Part shown: piece after piece, positions 43,246 through 58,300 of the stretch | Numbering within the stretch: the stretch's first letter is position 1 | Layout of the letters: each line of letters starts with the position of its first letter | Assembly (NCBI RefSeq): GCF_032854445.1 | Contig: NC_088301.1 | Location: 42,031,116 to 42,095,115 of the forward strand | Direction: 5' to 3' | DNA: 64,000 nt | Origin: Liolophura sinensis | Taxonomy: Eukaryota > Mollusca > Polyplacophora > Chitonida > Chitonidae | Translations under genes and position numbers: made by a program | The notes under the pieces: generated by a model | What the model was told of the DNA's origin: nothing | Database searches by the model: none | Seen by the model: only the letters and a program-made list of their open reading frames with translations

Positions 43246-43343
43246 AGGTACATGGATTGCTTCAGAAGATTTTTAGATGACATCAATGTCCAAATGGCCT
43301 ACCCTGGTCTGGGGGTAAAAGTATATTTCTTACCTAAATCATT

Positions 43344-46300
43344 TTAAATATTTGAAAAGTAATTATTGAAGTTTAACCTAAGCAGGAGCTCTTCTAAATG
43401 GGGCTGGTGACCACATTCTGCTAACCGTGTCACAGCTGTAAACAAAAATGAAAAACATGTCACAAGCACATACTGCATATCACATGAAGGTGAACTTTTT
43501 TCAACTGACATATTTTGCTGAATTTTAACAGATTTATCCTCCTTACATGGCTACTTCAGATTTTTTTTTGTAAGTTGGATTAATTACTTCTCAGAAAAAC
43601 TTTAATGTAGGCATCAAAAGTAATGAATTGAGGCTTTTTATGTGCTTGTAAAAGTGCATTTTTACAGGCCAAACCTGTAAAGTACACTCCAGGAACCACA
43701 GAAATAAGATGGATTACCTTTGAATAGCAACCCTGTGAGACGCTGTGAGACTCTGAAGTTATCAGAAAGTGCGCTGAAATTTGGGTGGGTAATCTCTCCT
43801 GTTGAAGGGTTCTTGTGCCATGATGCGGAGTGCAAAATAAAGTAGAAGTTCTTGATGCATTCAAAAATTTTGCGAATCACCTTCATAATAGGCTGTGCAC
43901 CATGAGTCAGCAAGCATCTGTGAATAAAAATGTTAAATGCATTCAATTAACTTCATGTCTAGGATACACTACATGCACATTTTCATCACAATCAGACTCC
44001 CCAAAACTTTTCAAACTCTACACAATGGAAGTTCTAAAGCTCTTCCAGAAATTAACGAACGTTAATCAATACTGGTTAGAGCGAGACTTGAACTTAAATC
44101 TCACTGTGTCTAGCCCCACTGCTTGCTCTGACATTTGCTCACCTGTATAAGCCCCCTTATATGCAGCAAATAATTTTCACAGAATGTTGGAAATATTGTC
44201 TACGATCTAAATACGTACTCTATATAATCCCAAAAAATCATTGCAAGGGATCAGAGGTTCATAGAAGTCATTTTTCCAAAATGACTTCAAAACATTCAAA
44301 ACAGAATGGTCATGCATTTATGACTTATGGAATAAGTGGTTGTCACACTGAGTCTGTACATGCCAAAAAAATGATCTAAGGAAGAAAAAAAAAACATTTG
44401 AGAAAATCAAAAACCATGCAACATTTACCATGAATACCAGAAACTAATCTGAATAGTGCACCCAAATCAATGCTCTGTGCATTATCAAAATTCCCTTGAA
44501 ATATAATCCTTACTTGTCAAAATAAACGAAGATTATACAACGAAAATAAACAAAAGCAGTTCAGAAAAAAAAGACTCACAAACAGTGATTTACCCCATGG
44601 AGTATTAACTATAATCATCTTTAAATAGAGAGGCTACATATTTAGAAAGATAAAATACACTGCTACTTTATGTATCAATGAATTGATACTTTTTCCCTGA
44701 CACATAATACGTGATCTCTACGGCCTGAATGGCTGAAATCCTGCCTGGCACAATTCTCCACGTTCTGTCTTTGAACAAAAAACATGGTTTTATGGCGAAT
44801 CAGTATCACTATTAAATTTTCATATCTGGCAAAGAAGGTTTTAATTTCGCTGCTATAAGCCATTTATCAAACTTCAGACTCCTGAAAACGAAACCTGGAG
44901 GTTAACTGCGTGCTTGCCTTGAAAGGAGCTGAAGACATTAGCACCACCTGACGTCAGGCAGCATGTGCTATGTGAATGTAAAAGCAGAACGATCAGAAGC
45001 CAAAATAGTTCAAATTATTCATGAGGATCAATTCTGCAGAAACCAAAGTAGCTTAATATGTGTCATGTTCAATTTCATACGTCCCACCGCTTCCAAAACT
45101 TGCTGTCTTAAATCTAATCAGCACAGAGGATCATGAAGATTTCCGTAAAAGGGAGATAGCTCATAATTCAAACAGGTTGCTTCGCAGAACTTTGGATGAC
45201 TTCTATGAATCCCTGGAGATATTATTCAGCACCTCATTCAACTTATGGTCTTTTATGCTATAGCGAGATTAAATAGTGCACCTGAAATCAGCAGTGTTGA
45301 TGAACACTTGGTGAGCTTCGTACAGCTGGTCCAAATTGTGGACATCCTGGTGTAGGGTTGTCTGGAACTCAAGCCAGGTCACATGGATAACCTGGTTAGC
45401 AATGTAACCCTGGATCAGCATGACAAAATGCTGCATCACCTGTCTGAAAAGTCAGCAACATGTAACATCAGTATACACACCATCACTGAACCTTACTTAT
45501 GTGGGTCAATACTCCACTCTCAACCACTGAATGGCCTTTATTTGTGAAATGATAAGGCATATTTATGAAACCAAGATATTAAAATAGAGTAAAATGTTCC
45601 AGATTTGTCAACAAACTACTGTACTTCACCAAGTTAAGCTTTTTTCAAATGACACATTTTGTTTGATCCTGATTGATTTATCCACATTAAAGGGTCACTT
45701 GAGGACTAACTTCAGGCGAAGTACATGTACAGTGGTCTACTACTGACAGGTAATTTCTAAATTCAAAAACAAGAGATGCACACCTTTGTGCTCTATCCAG
45801 TTTAGAATTGTATACACTCTGGAACAAACTTTTACAAACTGGTTTATTTACACCATTCAAATTTTTTTCGTACCATTTATTTTAAGAAATATATGATTAT
45901 CTACATGTACCTGAAAAACTGTAACTGTCGAAATTGACTACAGTTCACTATTTTCAAGACGAGACCTGAAAAATGGAACAAAAGCCACAATAAAGAATCC
46001 TTACTTAAATCTGATCAATGAAAAAAGAGCTTTTTGACTAAAAAAGAGCTAGTAGTCAAGTCAATGTTTAAAAGGAGAGAGAACCGTCAGATCATTTATA
46101 GTGGAAATGTCTAATTGCCTTTAGTTCATGTGCATTATGTATACAAACAAGCAAAACCTGTGTCGTTTGAAGTAACCATAAGGTAAACCTATAATTAGTA
46201 TAAGTAGTCCATTTGCCGCTGAGAAGGCTTATTTGGTTGTGTGCAAGATTTACACAACATCCTCTAGATTTCCTGCGAACAGAGCACGTCCAATGGGCAT

Positions 46301-49300
46301 TCAATGTCACCTAAACCGGCGTTATACAGCGCTTACTATAAATGATGTTCTATCAAACCTGCAGACAGGGCAAATAGCTGTCTGAGGCTGGGAATGAACT
46401 AATACCTCACATGCATGCCTGGGCCATTGCGAGACAAGCATCTTAAGCAACTGGTTTATTATGACAAAACACATGATACATATGAGCAAAGGTTGAACAT
46501 GTATCTTTTTTCATACTTCTTACAATTCAAGCTTCGTTAAATATGGTCACTTTACTTCACAGCCACAATTAGCAAATTTGTTAAATAAATCTAGAACAAT
46601 GCTGAGGTCACTGGGGTCACGGTGAGGAGGGAGGAAGTGATGTCACAAAACACAAACAATCCATCTCAACCTCTAATAATACTTCATGCACATGCATTCT
46701 TTTTATCTAAAGTATGTACAACATGATTCTAACCTTCACCTGAAACAATTTTATGGATGAATGCTGATTAAATAGTTTTGTGTGAGGAGACAAGTGGTGA
46801 GGCTAATCCCAAACAAGCCTATATATATATCTCACAGGCTAAAAACGTCAAGATTGTCTAGTGGTGGCAGTGATCTAAAGCCAGCGTAGAGAGCAGGACA
46901 TGCGATGTAAGGAGTATGGTATCTTTTAATATTCCCTATTATGCCAATTCATACAGTACATCTGCTGTGTAGACGGAGAATATACATAGTTCAGACACTG
47001 TTTGAAACCCAATCAACCCATTAGGATGTTACATATCAACTTACCGTCTCGTTTGAGCTTGTGCCAGATTGCCTTCAGTAACCAAGCAGCATAGCGAATG
47101 TGTAGCATGTAGTTGAAAATCTTGCTGTATAAGACAACACTGCGGTCGGTGATGACAATATTCAGCGGCCAAGTGACCTACAATAAATGTGTAGAACAAC
47201 ATGATGCGGTCATAGGACAGGACAGTCACAGATTACCCTATTGTGATTTGGGAATACCACTTATTCCTTTTCTGTTGACAATTTGGGCACTGTCAATAGT
47301 CTATGCTAAATATAAAAATTTAAAATGACATTATATTGTTATATTACTTAAATTTAAATGCTTATTTTCAAGGTTCAAATAAAATTTTTAAAACATTCTT
47401 ATTTTAAGGTGAAGGTAATCTAAAGCTTTAACTCACATAAGGTCAAAGCGAGTATGCATGATACCAAACAAATTCACAAAATTTGTACGTCGACACCAAG
47501 ATATTGGAAATCTTGATCTTTTTGCCTTTCTCTACGGTCACATTATATTACTGCCAACACTTGTGAAATTTGGTTTGAAATCTTGAACACTACCAATGTC
47601 ACAGAGGTCAAGGTGACGAGGCAGAAAGCAGTTTCAGAAGTAACAAAATCTTGATTGAAACCTTTGTTTATGTTAATAATTGATACATATGCATTCAATG
47701 TTATCTAAAGCATTGTATTTTCCTTGCTGAATTTGGATTATACGTGTAGGTCAACACTAGTGGTAAGTCTAAGACTAAATTGGCCCAACTGAGTTGCACG
47801 AGGGTCGCAACGTCATACTTGACTTGTTTAAACTTTATGAAAAGTGTTAACAAAATGGCAGCAAAAAATATTTAGCTAAGAATAATCATTCAGTCATTCC
47901 TTTTGTTACTGCTTCAACAATATAATCAAGACTCTTAACTCACTAATTCTATGAAAAATGCTCATCATACCTGGTATCGAAGTCCAAAACAGTCAAGGCC
48001 ATCTGTAAAGAATAAATAAACATAATGGTTTATATACAGGTGAAATGCTGATATTTTATTTGCATATGATATTTCCAGTGATATTATGCTGTGTGTATTA
48101 CGTTACATTATCATACACATATTGACAAGGTCATTTCCTATAATGTCAAAATACATAATAATACCTTAGATAAAATTCTTACAGCTCATGTTATGATGCT
48201 TCTAGACAAGTTTGGGGCAGAATGGCCTATAAATTCTGGTGATGCTGTGCCCCAAAATTATAGAGGATTACTAGGCAATGCTTAGTCTTTAAGCGCAAGC
48301 TCCGTAAACATAAATAGTATATGCATACTATATACTATAGGCAATACATTATATTTGCATTATTAAAGATCTGTATGAAGCATAATATCACCTAAATGTA
48401 CACCTCTAAACCAACATATCATAAGCAGTCCATTATGAATAAAACATGTTGTTTTTTTTGTAAGTAGTGTGTCACCTATAACATGTATATTACCTGGCAG
48501 TTCAGCTGACCCAAAACCTTACCTCTTGATGTGGTGCTTAACTGATGTGGCAAAAGCAGAACCAAGTTGTTGGCATATTTATCATCTGGGTTTATGGACA
48601 GCCTGCAAGCCTTGTTTAGGACACTTTGACAAAACAATGTATTCCATCCCTCTGCTCTGGAAGGTGACACAAGCTGTAGACAGAGATATATATATAACAC
48701 ATGAAACTCACACTGGTAATATTTCACTTGTGTGATACATTCAGTCAAATGGGTTTAGGGAACAAGGAAAGTCATGTGTATGCTGCTGATTTTTTTTTCC
48801 ACTGAATTACTGAGAAGGGGATCAGGGTTGTTTGAAACACTGTATTACCTTTTCAAACAGGAGCTCTCCCACGGCTAAAGCAAATTCCCCATCCTCCATA
48901 AGCATGTACCTTCTGAGAGCCTCAAAGTGCTTATCAATCTGAAGATCCTCTATAAAGTATCCCAGAACACAATCGTTCACCAAGGAAATCCTAAAGATCA
49001 GATATCAATAGGGTTAGACACCTTCCATCAAGCCATAAATAACATTAAACCAATAAGTAAGCTTACTGGTAATGAGTTTTCGAAACATTTTGTAACATCA
49101 CCATTAAGAAAACTGAATGACTGTTAATAATTTAACTCAAACGGCTTATGAACTTTCTCAGGTTTGGAAATCATGACATGAAATTCACTTGTTACATGTT
49201 AATGGATTCATACGGTATTCATGTTATGTCAAACAATGTCAAGTTTTCTTATCATTTTTGAAGGTGCCTTTATGCCCCAAACATGATCTATTGAATTTAA

Positions 49301-52300
49301 TATCAGACAGTTGTCTCATATTCCTTGCCTTACTTATGCTTCCTCAAACCCTACCTTTAAGAATTTCCACATGGAACCCCCTACCCTTTTTTCCTCAACC
49401 TTTTCTCATATGAAAGAGCAACTTTCAGGGAAATTTATGTACAGTTATAATTTGATTTTGGAGACAAAACAACATTGGTTGGATTGGCCATTTTCAGGAC
49501 TTCAGAAAAAGGTTAACACAGAATAATGCCTTTAGAATATGCTGAATAAGCACCTTGTTAAACATGCGAGAAGGTTGAAGAATTACGGTTATATGGAATA
49601 CTCACTGTGCCAGCAGTGGAGCAGTAAACGAGGCCTTCACCAAAAGAGAAAGGGAAGAGTGCTCAGAAAGTTTCTTTTCCAGCATCATGCTGTTGCGAAT
49701 TCCTGCCATTCCAGCTGTAATGTTTATAACATTCTCTTGCAGGTTTACACATGGGTTCTCATCTGTGAACGGTTGGTCAGAAAAAAGAGCTCTGTATATA
49801 TACTTGACTGTTATTATTAGTAGGATTACTTACATGTACATAACTACTAGATAACAGGCTATCATTGCAAGAAGAAACATCCTGGAATATGAACTTCTGG
49901 AGGTAACTTCTGAATACCATGAATTCTTCTTTTTCACAATTTTTCTTCCATTCAAATATATGGAATACCTAGTAAAGCCTAGAGTCAAACCAAAATTTTG
50001 AACAAATACATATGATCATTTTCGAGGCATGATGCATGTACATGTATGTAACATGCGTTGAAGCAGCACAGCCATAAATACTGATTTTCATTTACGCATT
50101 AATAATCTGTTAACAGTCTGTTGATGCTTTGTTGGAAATGATGCAGTGAACAATACCCTGATGATCCTGATGATTGACAGTAAAGTTGTACTCAAGTAAA
50201 ACCACTGACTATTGACAGGTACCTGACAAAACTCCCAACTTTAACCTGCAGCAGAGACAGTGAGATCTGTATCCCAGCACATAAACTCACTGAGGCCGAT
50301 TCTACAAAGCCATTTCTGGTTTAAGTCAAAATTAAATTCTTGATACTGGAAATTGAAATTTGGACATAATGTGCAGGTAACACTTATAAAGTTGACAAAA
50401 TTTTAAGGCCTTAAGCCCAAAAATAAGTTTAAAAATTGCATTTCAAGTTTTGATTCAAGTCAGAAATGGCTTTGTAGAATCTGCCACCGAAACAGAATCA
50501 GGCTTCTGGCAATAAAAAAACCCTTTGCTCAGTAAGCCAGTCCGCTCTTTCTACATGTAAAGCAACACACAGTACAGAACACAATCCTACATAAATCATG
50601 GAATTTAATGTAAATCTTCAACCTTTTCCTGGCTCTAAAGCACCCTTTTTAGTGGAATTTATGCTTACAAAGATTATGAAAATGACCCCAAGAAAGATTG
50701 TTTAATGTCACTAAAAATGCAAGCTTCATAAAACTGTGCAAATTAATTCTCTCCACCCTACAGTTCTTGCAGAATGTTTCAGAATATTGGTTGCAGTTGT
50801 GGTTGAAAAGGTTGAAGAATTAAGGTATGTTTATGCTGTAACATTTAACGACTTTTGTGATGGCCCAAGATTCAACTCACCTCTTTTTGGACTGGAAACT
50901 ATACACAAGTAAAGTTTCTGGTTTCATAAAGATTAACTTCAAATGCACGAAATCTGTCAAAATGTGCATGACTGCCAAATGTTACAATGCTTTAACATGG
51001 ACTAAAAAAACAGTAATGTGAGTCTGTCTGTTCTGAAGCAAAAACATTATGGACATGTGAACAGCTATCTCACTTGTTATAAATTAACAACACAGGTTGA
51101 TTAGTGTCTAAAATTATCTCCACAATTTTATATTGTATATAATAATATGAGTAAAACACTCAGTGCATAAATGAATTTCAATTAAAAATCAAATCTTACT
51201 CAGAACATCAAAGTTGTCTGCGTACATCTCCACTGGCACATATTTCAGGGACAGATCAAAGTGTTCACTCAGCGGGACTGGGAGAAGAATAAGGCCTGTG
51301 TTAGCTAAAGGCTCTTTCAGGACATGTACAATAAATATTTGTAAATGACTCAGCACATTCAGCAAAGGAACACTAGGTGTTTTAAAAAATGCAATAATGA
51401 GGTAATTTGAAAATCATTGGAGTTCTCTTTCTAGAAGTATGAAATTTTTACTCTTTCAAATGCTTTCACTTTTCCAAAAAGAGGTATGAAGTATTTAACT
51501 TACTTTATATTGAAAAGTGTATTTGTTATTACCCCTCTGTTTCTTTTCTTACAATGTTAATAATTAATAGTGAATACATGTTACCTATATCCAGAACTTC
51601 TGCTGCACTATCAGTATCATCTCCAGCTTTCCCGAACTTCTCTCCGTACAAAATTCTCTGCACACTAGAGTCTGCAGCATGACCATGTATATTCCTCTGT
51701 TTGAAATAATCTATACGCAGTGCATCATGGTCAACAAACTCTGATTCTACTGAGGCGTGTTTGTTGGAAACACGTTTTAAGTGTGGTGTCGCAAGACCAT
51801 CTGCTGCTTTACTTTCCTTTGAAGCGTACATTTGTTTGCTCAACCTAATGTTTGGCTTGATGGCAAAGTTTTTGAAATCTGACTCACTAGTGATGTGTAT
51901 TTCTTTCGGACGCTTCAGCTTTGGAGCAGCAACAACAAACTCCATGTTAGAGAGTTGAGAGACATGTCCAAAAAAACTGGCCTTCTTCACCTTGGTTGTT
52001 TCTGGGGCTGATTCTTTGGTGGAATGCTTGTCTGCAAAACGTTTTAATCGAGGGACATTCAAACCCTCACTGCTGGATTCTTTATTAACATCCTTGTCAC
52101 CAACTTTTCGTATGTGAGGTCTTGCATCTTGCTCAATGGTCTCTGTTGTCGAGTGGACATTTGTGTTGAGCTGTACTACAGGCTTGTACTGGATTTCTTC
52201 TGCTGATTCAACAGAAGCTTTCATCGAAGGTTTGTCACCTCCCCCTTCTTCAGATTCTTTAAAAGCACCTGTCCACATGCACTCTTCCTCCATATCTTCT

Positions 52301-55300
52301 GCCAGGTGGATAGGAATGTCCAGCGTACCTTTGATCCCTGATTGCCACATAGATGGCTTTGATGACGTTGTCACCTCATTTGGGCTCAAATCACCTGCAG
52401 TATCTGAAGAACATGACGCAGGTAGGTCCCCAGGTTGATTTCCTGTTTTACCTTTTGGTTCCTTATTTACAGCCGTCTGACTGTCCTTGACAATAAGGAG
52501 ACTTTCCTCGCCGTCAGGAGAAGACGCGAGTCTGTGTAAGACCCAAGATGGCAGGTCATCAGTTTTTACATCTAACACCAGGCATGGATTGGCTGAGTCT
52601 CTGACACCCCTACGGGCCCAGTTTGGAAGCCCACTATCTTCTTCTTTTTCATCAGCTACGACGACAGTCTCAGCATCCAATCCTTTCTCTGCCCAAGCAG
52701 GTAGCTCTCCACCATCCCCAGTGTCCAGTTGACCAGTCTCAGCTGGAGAACTTGTCATTTTCTGTCAAAATAGAAAGAGCATTCAGCTTCAGGGTTAACA
52801 GCTTTAGGCAGACAGCTTATTATGAATGCAACTTCTGTGTTGCTTTTTGTGATCTTGTAATTTGCCCAGCAAATGACACTGTGTTCTGCAGACAGGTATA
52901 CATGAAGGTATGCAACATATCAGGTGTGAAATCCATATCAAAAAAAGATCTCAAATGGAACTAGTCAAATTTGAGGGTCTGTAGCACTATTTATTAGAAA
53001 CTTTGTCTCAAGATTATTGTATGTAAGTATATAAACTTGAGGTACAATGTATAACGCCAAAGGGCTGCTGCCACTGAAGCATCATGTCACAGACACCAGA
53101 CATGATGCCCATCCAATCACATTACACTGACACCAGGCTAACCAGTCATGTTTTCTTAGCCTAATCTCTCAGTTCCAAGTAATGCAGCAGCTAGGACAAA
53201 ATAAACATAATTTTTAACGACTTTGGTATGGCCCAACCTGGGTTTGATCCGGGGGTCATGCGGCTCTGAAGCACAATCTATAGTCATTGAAGCAGTTCAA
53301 GTTAATTGCAGAGAGCTGTCTTAAATACAGTGATATGCCTTGTTTTTCCTGACAACAGGGTAGGCAATCAGGATTATTACTGTTTTAGCTCTCCAACCAA
53401 CATATTCTTGTGACTTGCCAATCCTTATCACCATTTGCTATACCTCATTTGGGGTTCACTTTAAAGATTTCAAATTTCCATGCTATTTCCAAACACAAAA
53501 TTCATACGTTCCAGAAAATTTTCCATAAATATTTAACATTCATTCAAGAGTATGCAATGTAAAATTACCTTACTAGTTCAGCTTTCACACCTACACTGTG
53601 CATGAAGTCAGTTCAATGATGCTGACAAACAAATTTATTCCAAGAGAACTTGTGACTTAGGTTGGTTCTGTAATCAATTTACAGATCAATCCACAGTGTA
53701 TGTGTGCAATGCTAGAACAAGAAAATGATGATGATAACAGTAAAACAATTATCAGGACTCACCGCCAATTCTTGTCGCCATTTCACTTCCTGCTGCACAA
53801 GAAATTCCAGACGGGCTGCAGCTAGACGGCCTCTTTGCACTTTCCACAAGGCCTTTCTCTCTCTATGGGCTGCATCCTCAGTCAGATTTGAATAAAAGTT
53901 TATCAAGTCCAACCTATAGGTCCAGGGAAAGAAAGAACATCATCTCACTAGCCTGCACTAATGTTTAACATTTAAAACATCAAATATCAAAAGTCTGTAG
54001 ATTTCATTTCCAGGCGTCTGAATTGTGGATGTGATATGCTAGTAAAAAGTATATGTATAAAATAGAATAAAAATGTCACGGTTTGATTTGCTTTCAAAAT
54101 ATCTTTGATACAAACACAGACCTAAAGTTATTTTATTTAATTTTAGAGTTTTCATCCCTGCACAGAAAAATCTTGATATGAGGCATGACTCCAACCCAAA
54201 AGAAATCTAAAAGCTTCACATTTCTATAAGTGTTACACTTTTTCACATATTTAGAATCATGAAAGCACAGACAACAAACACATGAGAATGGTCATAACAA
54301 TGCACCAACAACCTGGCTCATGATTACTGCCTGACAAAATGGTAGCCAAATACTGATACTTTAACTACAAACAAATACATAAAACATACCCTTTGCAAAA
54401 GCAGTACCCCTAAAATTGTGATGTTATCACCCAACAGTGGAAAGTTCTAATCAATGTTTTGGAGAATACAAATTTTCTGTAAGGCACTACAGAGCAATGT
54501 TCGCCCATACGCGAGTAGATCTGCCAGCAACCTGTAGATGGTCATGGGTGTCCTCCGACCATAATGCTGGCCGCCATCTTACAAATGAAATACACTTGAG
54601 CACACCGTAAAACACCAATCAAATAAATAAATATAAAACAATGTTTCCACCATCTACATGTACTATTCTGGAGTGGAGAGTACTTCCCTTGTTCTCTACA
54701 TAAATGAATCTTTAAGTGTGTATTGTGTACTTTTTAACAGTACCCTTAATCCTTTGTAAAATACTTTTGTACATGCAGTAGGTTTTTACTTTGTCATATA
54801 TTAAAAGTATTATTCTGTCCAGGTTCTGAATATGAAACATTTGTAACCATGGTAACTTCATCTCATTATATTATTTTTTAGGCATACATGTACATTGGAT
54901 TTAAAGTTGTTTATCACATACCCTAAATGACCTAAAATTTTGCACCAATAAGTGCATTCTTACAGCTTAATAAATGTCACCAAATATCTTTGGTGCTGAA
55001 ACTTACAATTTTTAAGCAGAATATCATCCCTTGTTTCATGCAACCTCAAAACACCTTTCTAAAATCACAGAACTCTCAGAATCAGGAAAAATGCACAAGT
55101 TAGTCAAGGTCATTTAGGGTATGTAAAAATGTTGAGGGTTTGGTTGGGAGACTTATTGGCCCACCACTGACCTAGCCTGAAGCTCCAGCTCTGCTTCCTG
55201 TCGATCCATTGTCTCCTCTCGCCTCATCAACCTGTCCATGTACTGCTTATCCTCGGCTTTCTCTTTTGCCCTTTCCTCTGATCTCCTCTACAAAAAATCG

Positions 55301-58300
55301 CCTTCATTAACTACTTGATTAAATGGGGCACTCTTTGCAAATAATTTATACACTACGACATGTACAGGCTATACCTTACGACATGTACAGGCTATTTATT
55401 AAACTGAATAATTAAGGCATTCCTTAGTTTCTTTTTTCTTTGTTTTTATGTTAATGGTAACAATATTAATTTTACCAAAATCATAAATCCATTGGATTAG
55501 ACAGCAGGATGACTGAAACACACCAGGAAAACAACTAGTGTAGCAACAGGCATGAAGACTGATGAAGGCACAATTCTGAAATTTCACAACAAATAAATCA
55601 GGCAAACACTGTTTATAATCACTTGTTTATGACTCATTTTGTTAACAGTCGACACCTCACCTGAAGGTCTTTTTCCATTTGCTCCTTTAACTCCTTGAAT
55701 TCTTTCCTTTTCTTAGCATCGAGGGCTTCTCTATGGGCTGTCACTCTAGCTGCATTTATTAAAACACAGATTATTAAAACAAACTAACCGTGGTAAAAAT
55801 TTACAAAAAATTGTAGAAAAATAGGGCAGTTCGACAAAATATAAACATTAATAAAGTAGTGGTATGTAGTGTATTTTATTGAAAATAGAAAACCTACAGC
55901 TGCAGGCCATGCGGTTAAATCCATATTCAAGAGAGTATGCGCAAAGCATCTCTTACACTTTGTAGATTCTCCATAACTGACGTAGAACTTACCTTCATAA
56001 CGGCTAACATCTTTCAAATTTGCCAACCTTGCCTTTTCTATCAATTCAATTCTTGTCTGTTCGGCTCTTCTTTTCATCTCTTCCCTGTAAATTAAATTAA
56101 CCACACATGTACATGTATTTCATAATTATGTGAAAAAATAACTTTAACTGACACAATTTCGCAGGACTGTGAAAGTACTTCAACCATAATATCAACCATG
56201 TATTGTTTACAATACTACTCAAAAATGTTCATACTCATTCTGTCATAGTTTCTTTTTTTAGAGATAGCAACTGCTTGTTCTTATTAATGGTAATATTTTT
56301 CAGTTTGGAGTATTGTCATTAATAAGAATGGGTGTGATTTATTAAAACAGTCTGTTACTTTCAACCTGATATAACAATACATACATCCATACACTGAACT
56401 TTGCACATCTGTTAAAAATATTGCACGGGACATAAACTAGACAGAGAGTTTACCTGGAAACAATCACTTGCTGTGCAATTTGCCTCATGCGTTGCTCATA
56501 GACAGAGCACTCAGTCGCCTGACTGCCAATCTCATCCTCAGAGACTGAGAACTTGACTTTGGGGGTGTCTCCTTCTGACACATTGCAAATAAAATGCTGA
56601 AAAAAATCAACAACATACACTAAGAGACATTATGTGTTCCTTAAAACACAGCGAAATTAAAATAATATACAGGTACATACATCTATTTTAATGCCACAAG
56701 AATCTGTAAAACATTTTCTCTTGGAATCATGAGTTATTGAAAATAATCCTCAACAGGATGCTATACAGTGACAAATTAGTTAAAAATCATCAAAAATCCC
56801 TTTTCTCCTACTACTGCTTATTCTTATATCAGCAGTACTGAATTTTAACTAATCACTAAAACCATGTGTTCATCATATGTGCCTTTGTGAAATCTGATGT
56901 GAAAGTAATGTTATAAAAATGGTCTAATAAAACACACAAGCAACTGATTATAGTATTCATAAGTAGGGATGCTTCATCCGAGAAACACTAGATGCTTAAC
57001 CCAAAAATATTCTCACCTGTGGATTACAGAGTTTCATGAGGCATAGAGATTTTCCACAGATGAAAATATCATTTACAACACCGGCTAAAAAGAGTGGCAC
57101 ATTTTCATCTTCATTTCCATCCTTTAAAACAAATGCATTCCTCCAGAAGTGTTTATCTGAAACAATGTTAGACAATGTTACAGAATAAATGATGAATTTT
57201 CTCAATAGTACACAAATTAAAAAAGAAATTCTACAACCACAGAGGTGTAAATTTTTTTATAGATTTTCAGTGATCAGTCCTTGAGATTCAAAATAAGACA
57301 ATCAAGAACATTATAAACTACATATATGAGAGAACATTCCTCGATAAACATAAAAAAAAAAGTATTTACATCTACAATGCAAAACCATGAAACTTTAATA
57401 ATTTCAAAATCCACATGTGACTGCTGTGAGTTCAAGTCTAGCTCATGCTGATTTCCTTTCTGGTTGTATGTGGCATGCTAATCCCTGTTGTGGGTTGCCC
57501 CTGCACTCTGCCCAGTTTCCCCCCACCATCAGATAAGTGAAAAACCATGAGTACAGTGTAGAACACCAGTGAAAAGAATAAATCAATCAAAATCTACTAG
57601 TTTGTATTAAACAGTCAGATTATACACAAAATTCAGTTGGAAGGAATTTAAGCTAATCCACATTAATTGCAACTGGGTCATATACTTGAGGATGTCATCA
57701 CGTACCTCTGCTGTGAATGTTATCTGTCATGCGAAATAAAAATTCTCCGTGGTAGTCCCTGCAAACGCCATGATAGATCCAGTCCTGGATGAACCTGAAA
57801 CAAAAGCAGAATACTGACACAAATCCACACAAAAAAAAACACGCACAAGTTCACACTGGCTATGAAATCCCCTGCATAGAGTTTCATACTGAATTGCACC
57901 CCAGGCCCCCTCTCATTAAGTGAATGGCCTTTGGCTTACGTTATGTGGAAAAGATATCAAGCATTTAACCAGAAGATCGACTGACAGAACAACAGACTTA
58001 CCTATCTGCTTAGTCGCAGCTACCTTAATTATTATGAGGCGTTACAAACATGTGGAAATGGTGAAAAACCAATCATTACATCAGCTGACATGGTATGTTT
58101 AGGTTTAAGACCATCCAAAAAGTCCGATACGAGATGTCACATGAAACCAAAATCAGGACAGAGGGACAGACAAAGGGACAGATAATCTTATCTCTCTTCC
58201 CAGAAGGATAAAAAAAGAAGTCCGATTTCCATAGCCGCACTGAAGGACGCAGCTGTGACATATAAGAGGGTTTCTTACATGTGTTTAGAACCGTGCCTAA

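Larger units (their letters stand above)
40069..43343. other. Convergent 3' flanks of SARS1 and TUBGCP6
   Basis: The two genes point toward each other across 3.3 kb. AATAAA for SARS1 is at 40207-40212, and TTTATT (AATAAA on minus) for TUBGCP6 is at 42203-42208. Between them lie the ~90-bp tandem repeat (40950-41665), a SINE fragment and repeat R4 copy 1. No coding exon is supported. Confidence 0.65.

Noticed and set aside
44645..45010. Extra TUBGCP6 exon in the duplicated segment
   Set aside because: Neither copy keeps an open frame with splice sites, and flanking exon phases need no exon here.
56275..56330. Small inverted repeat (ttcttattaatg / cattaataagaa)
   Set aside because: It is a short AT-rich hairpin within a TUBGCP6 intron, expected by chance in this base composition.
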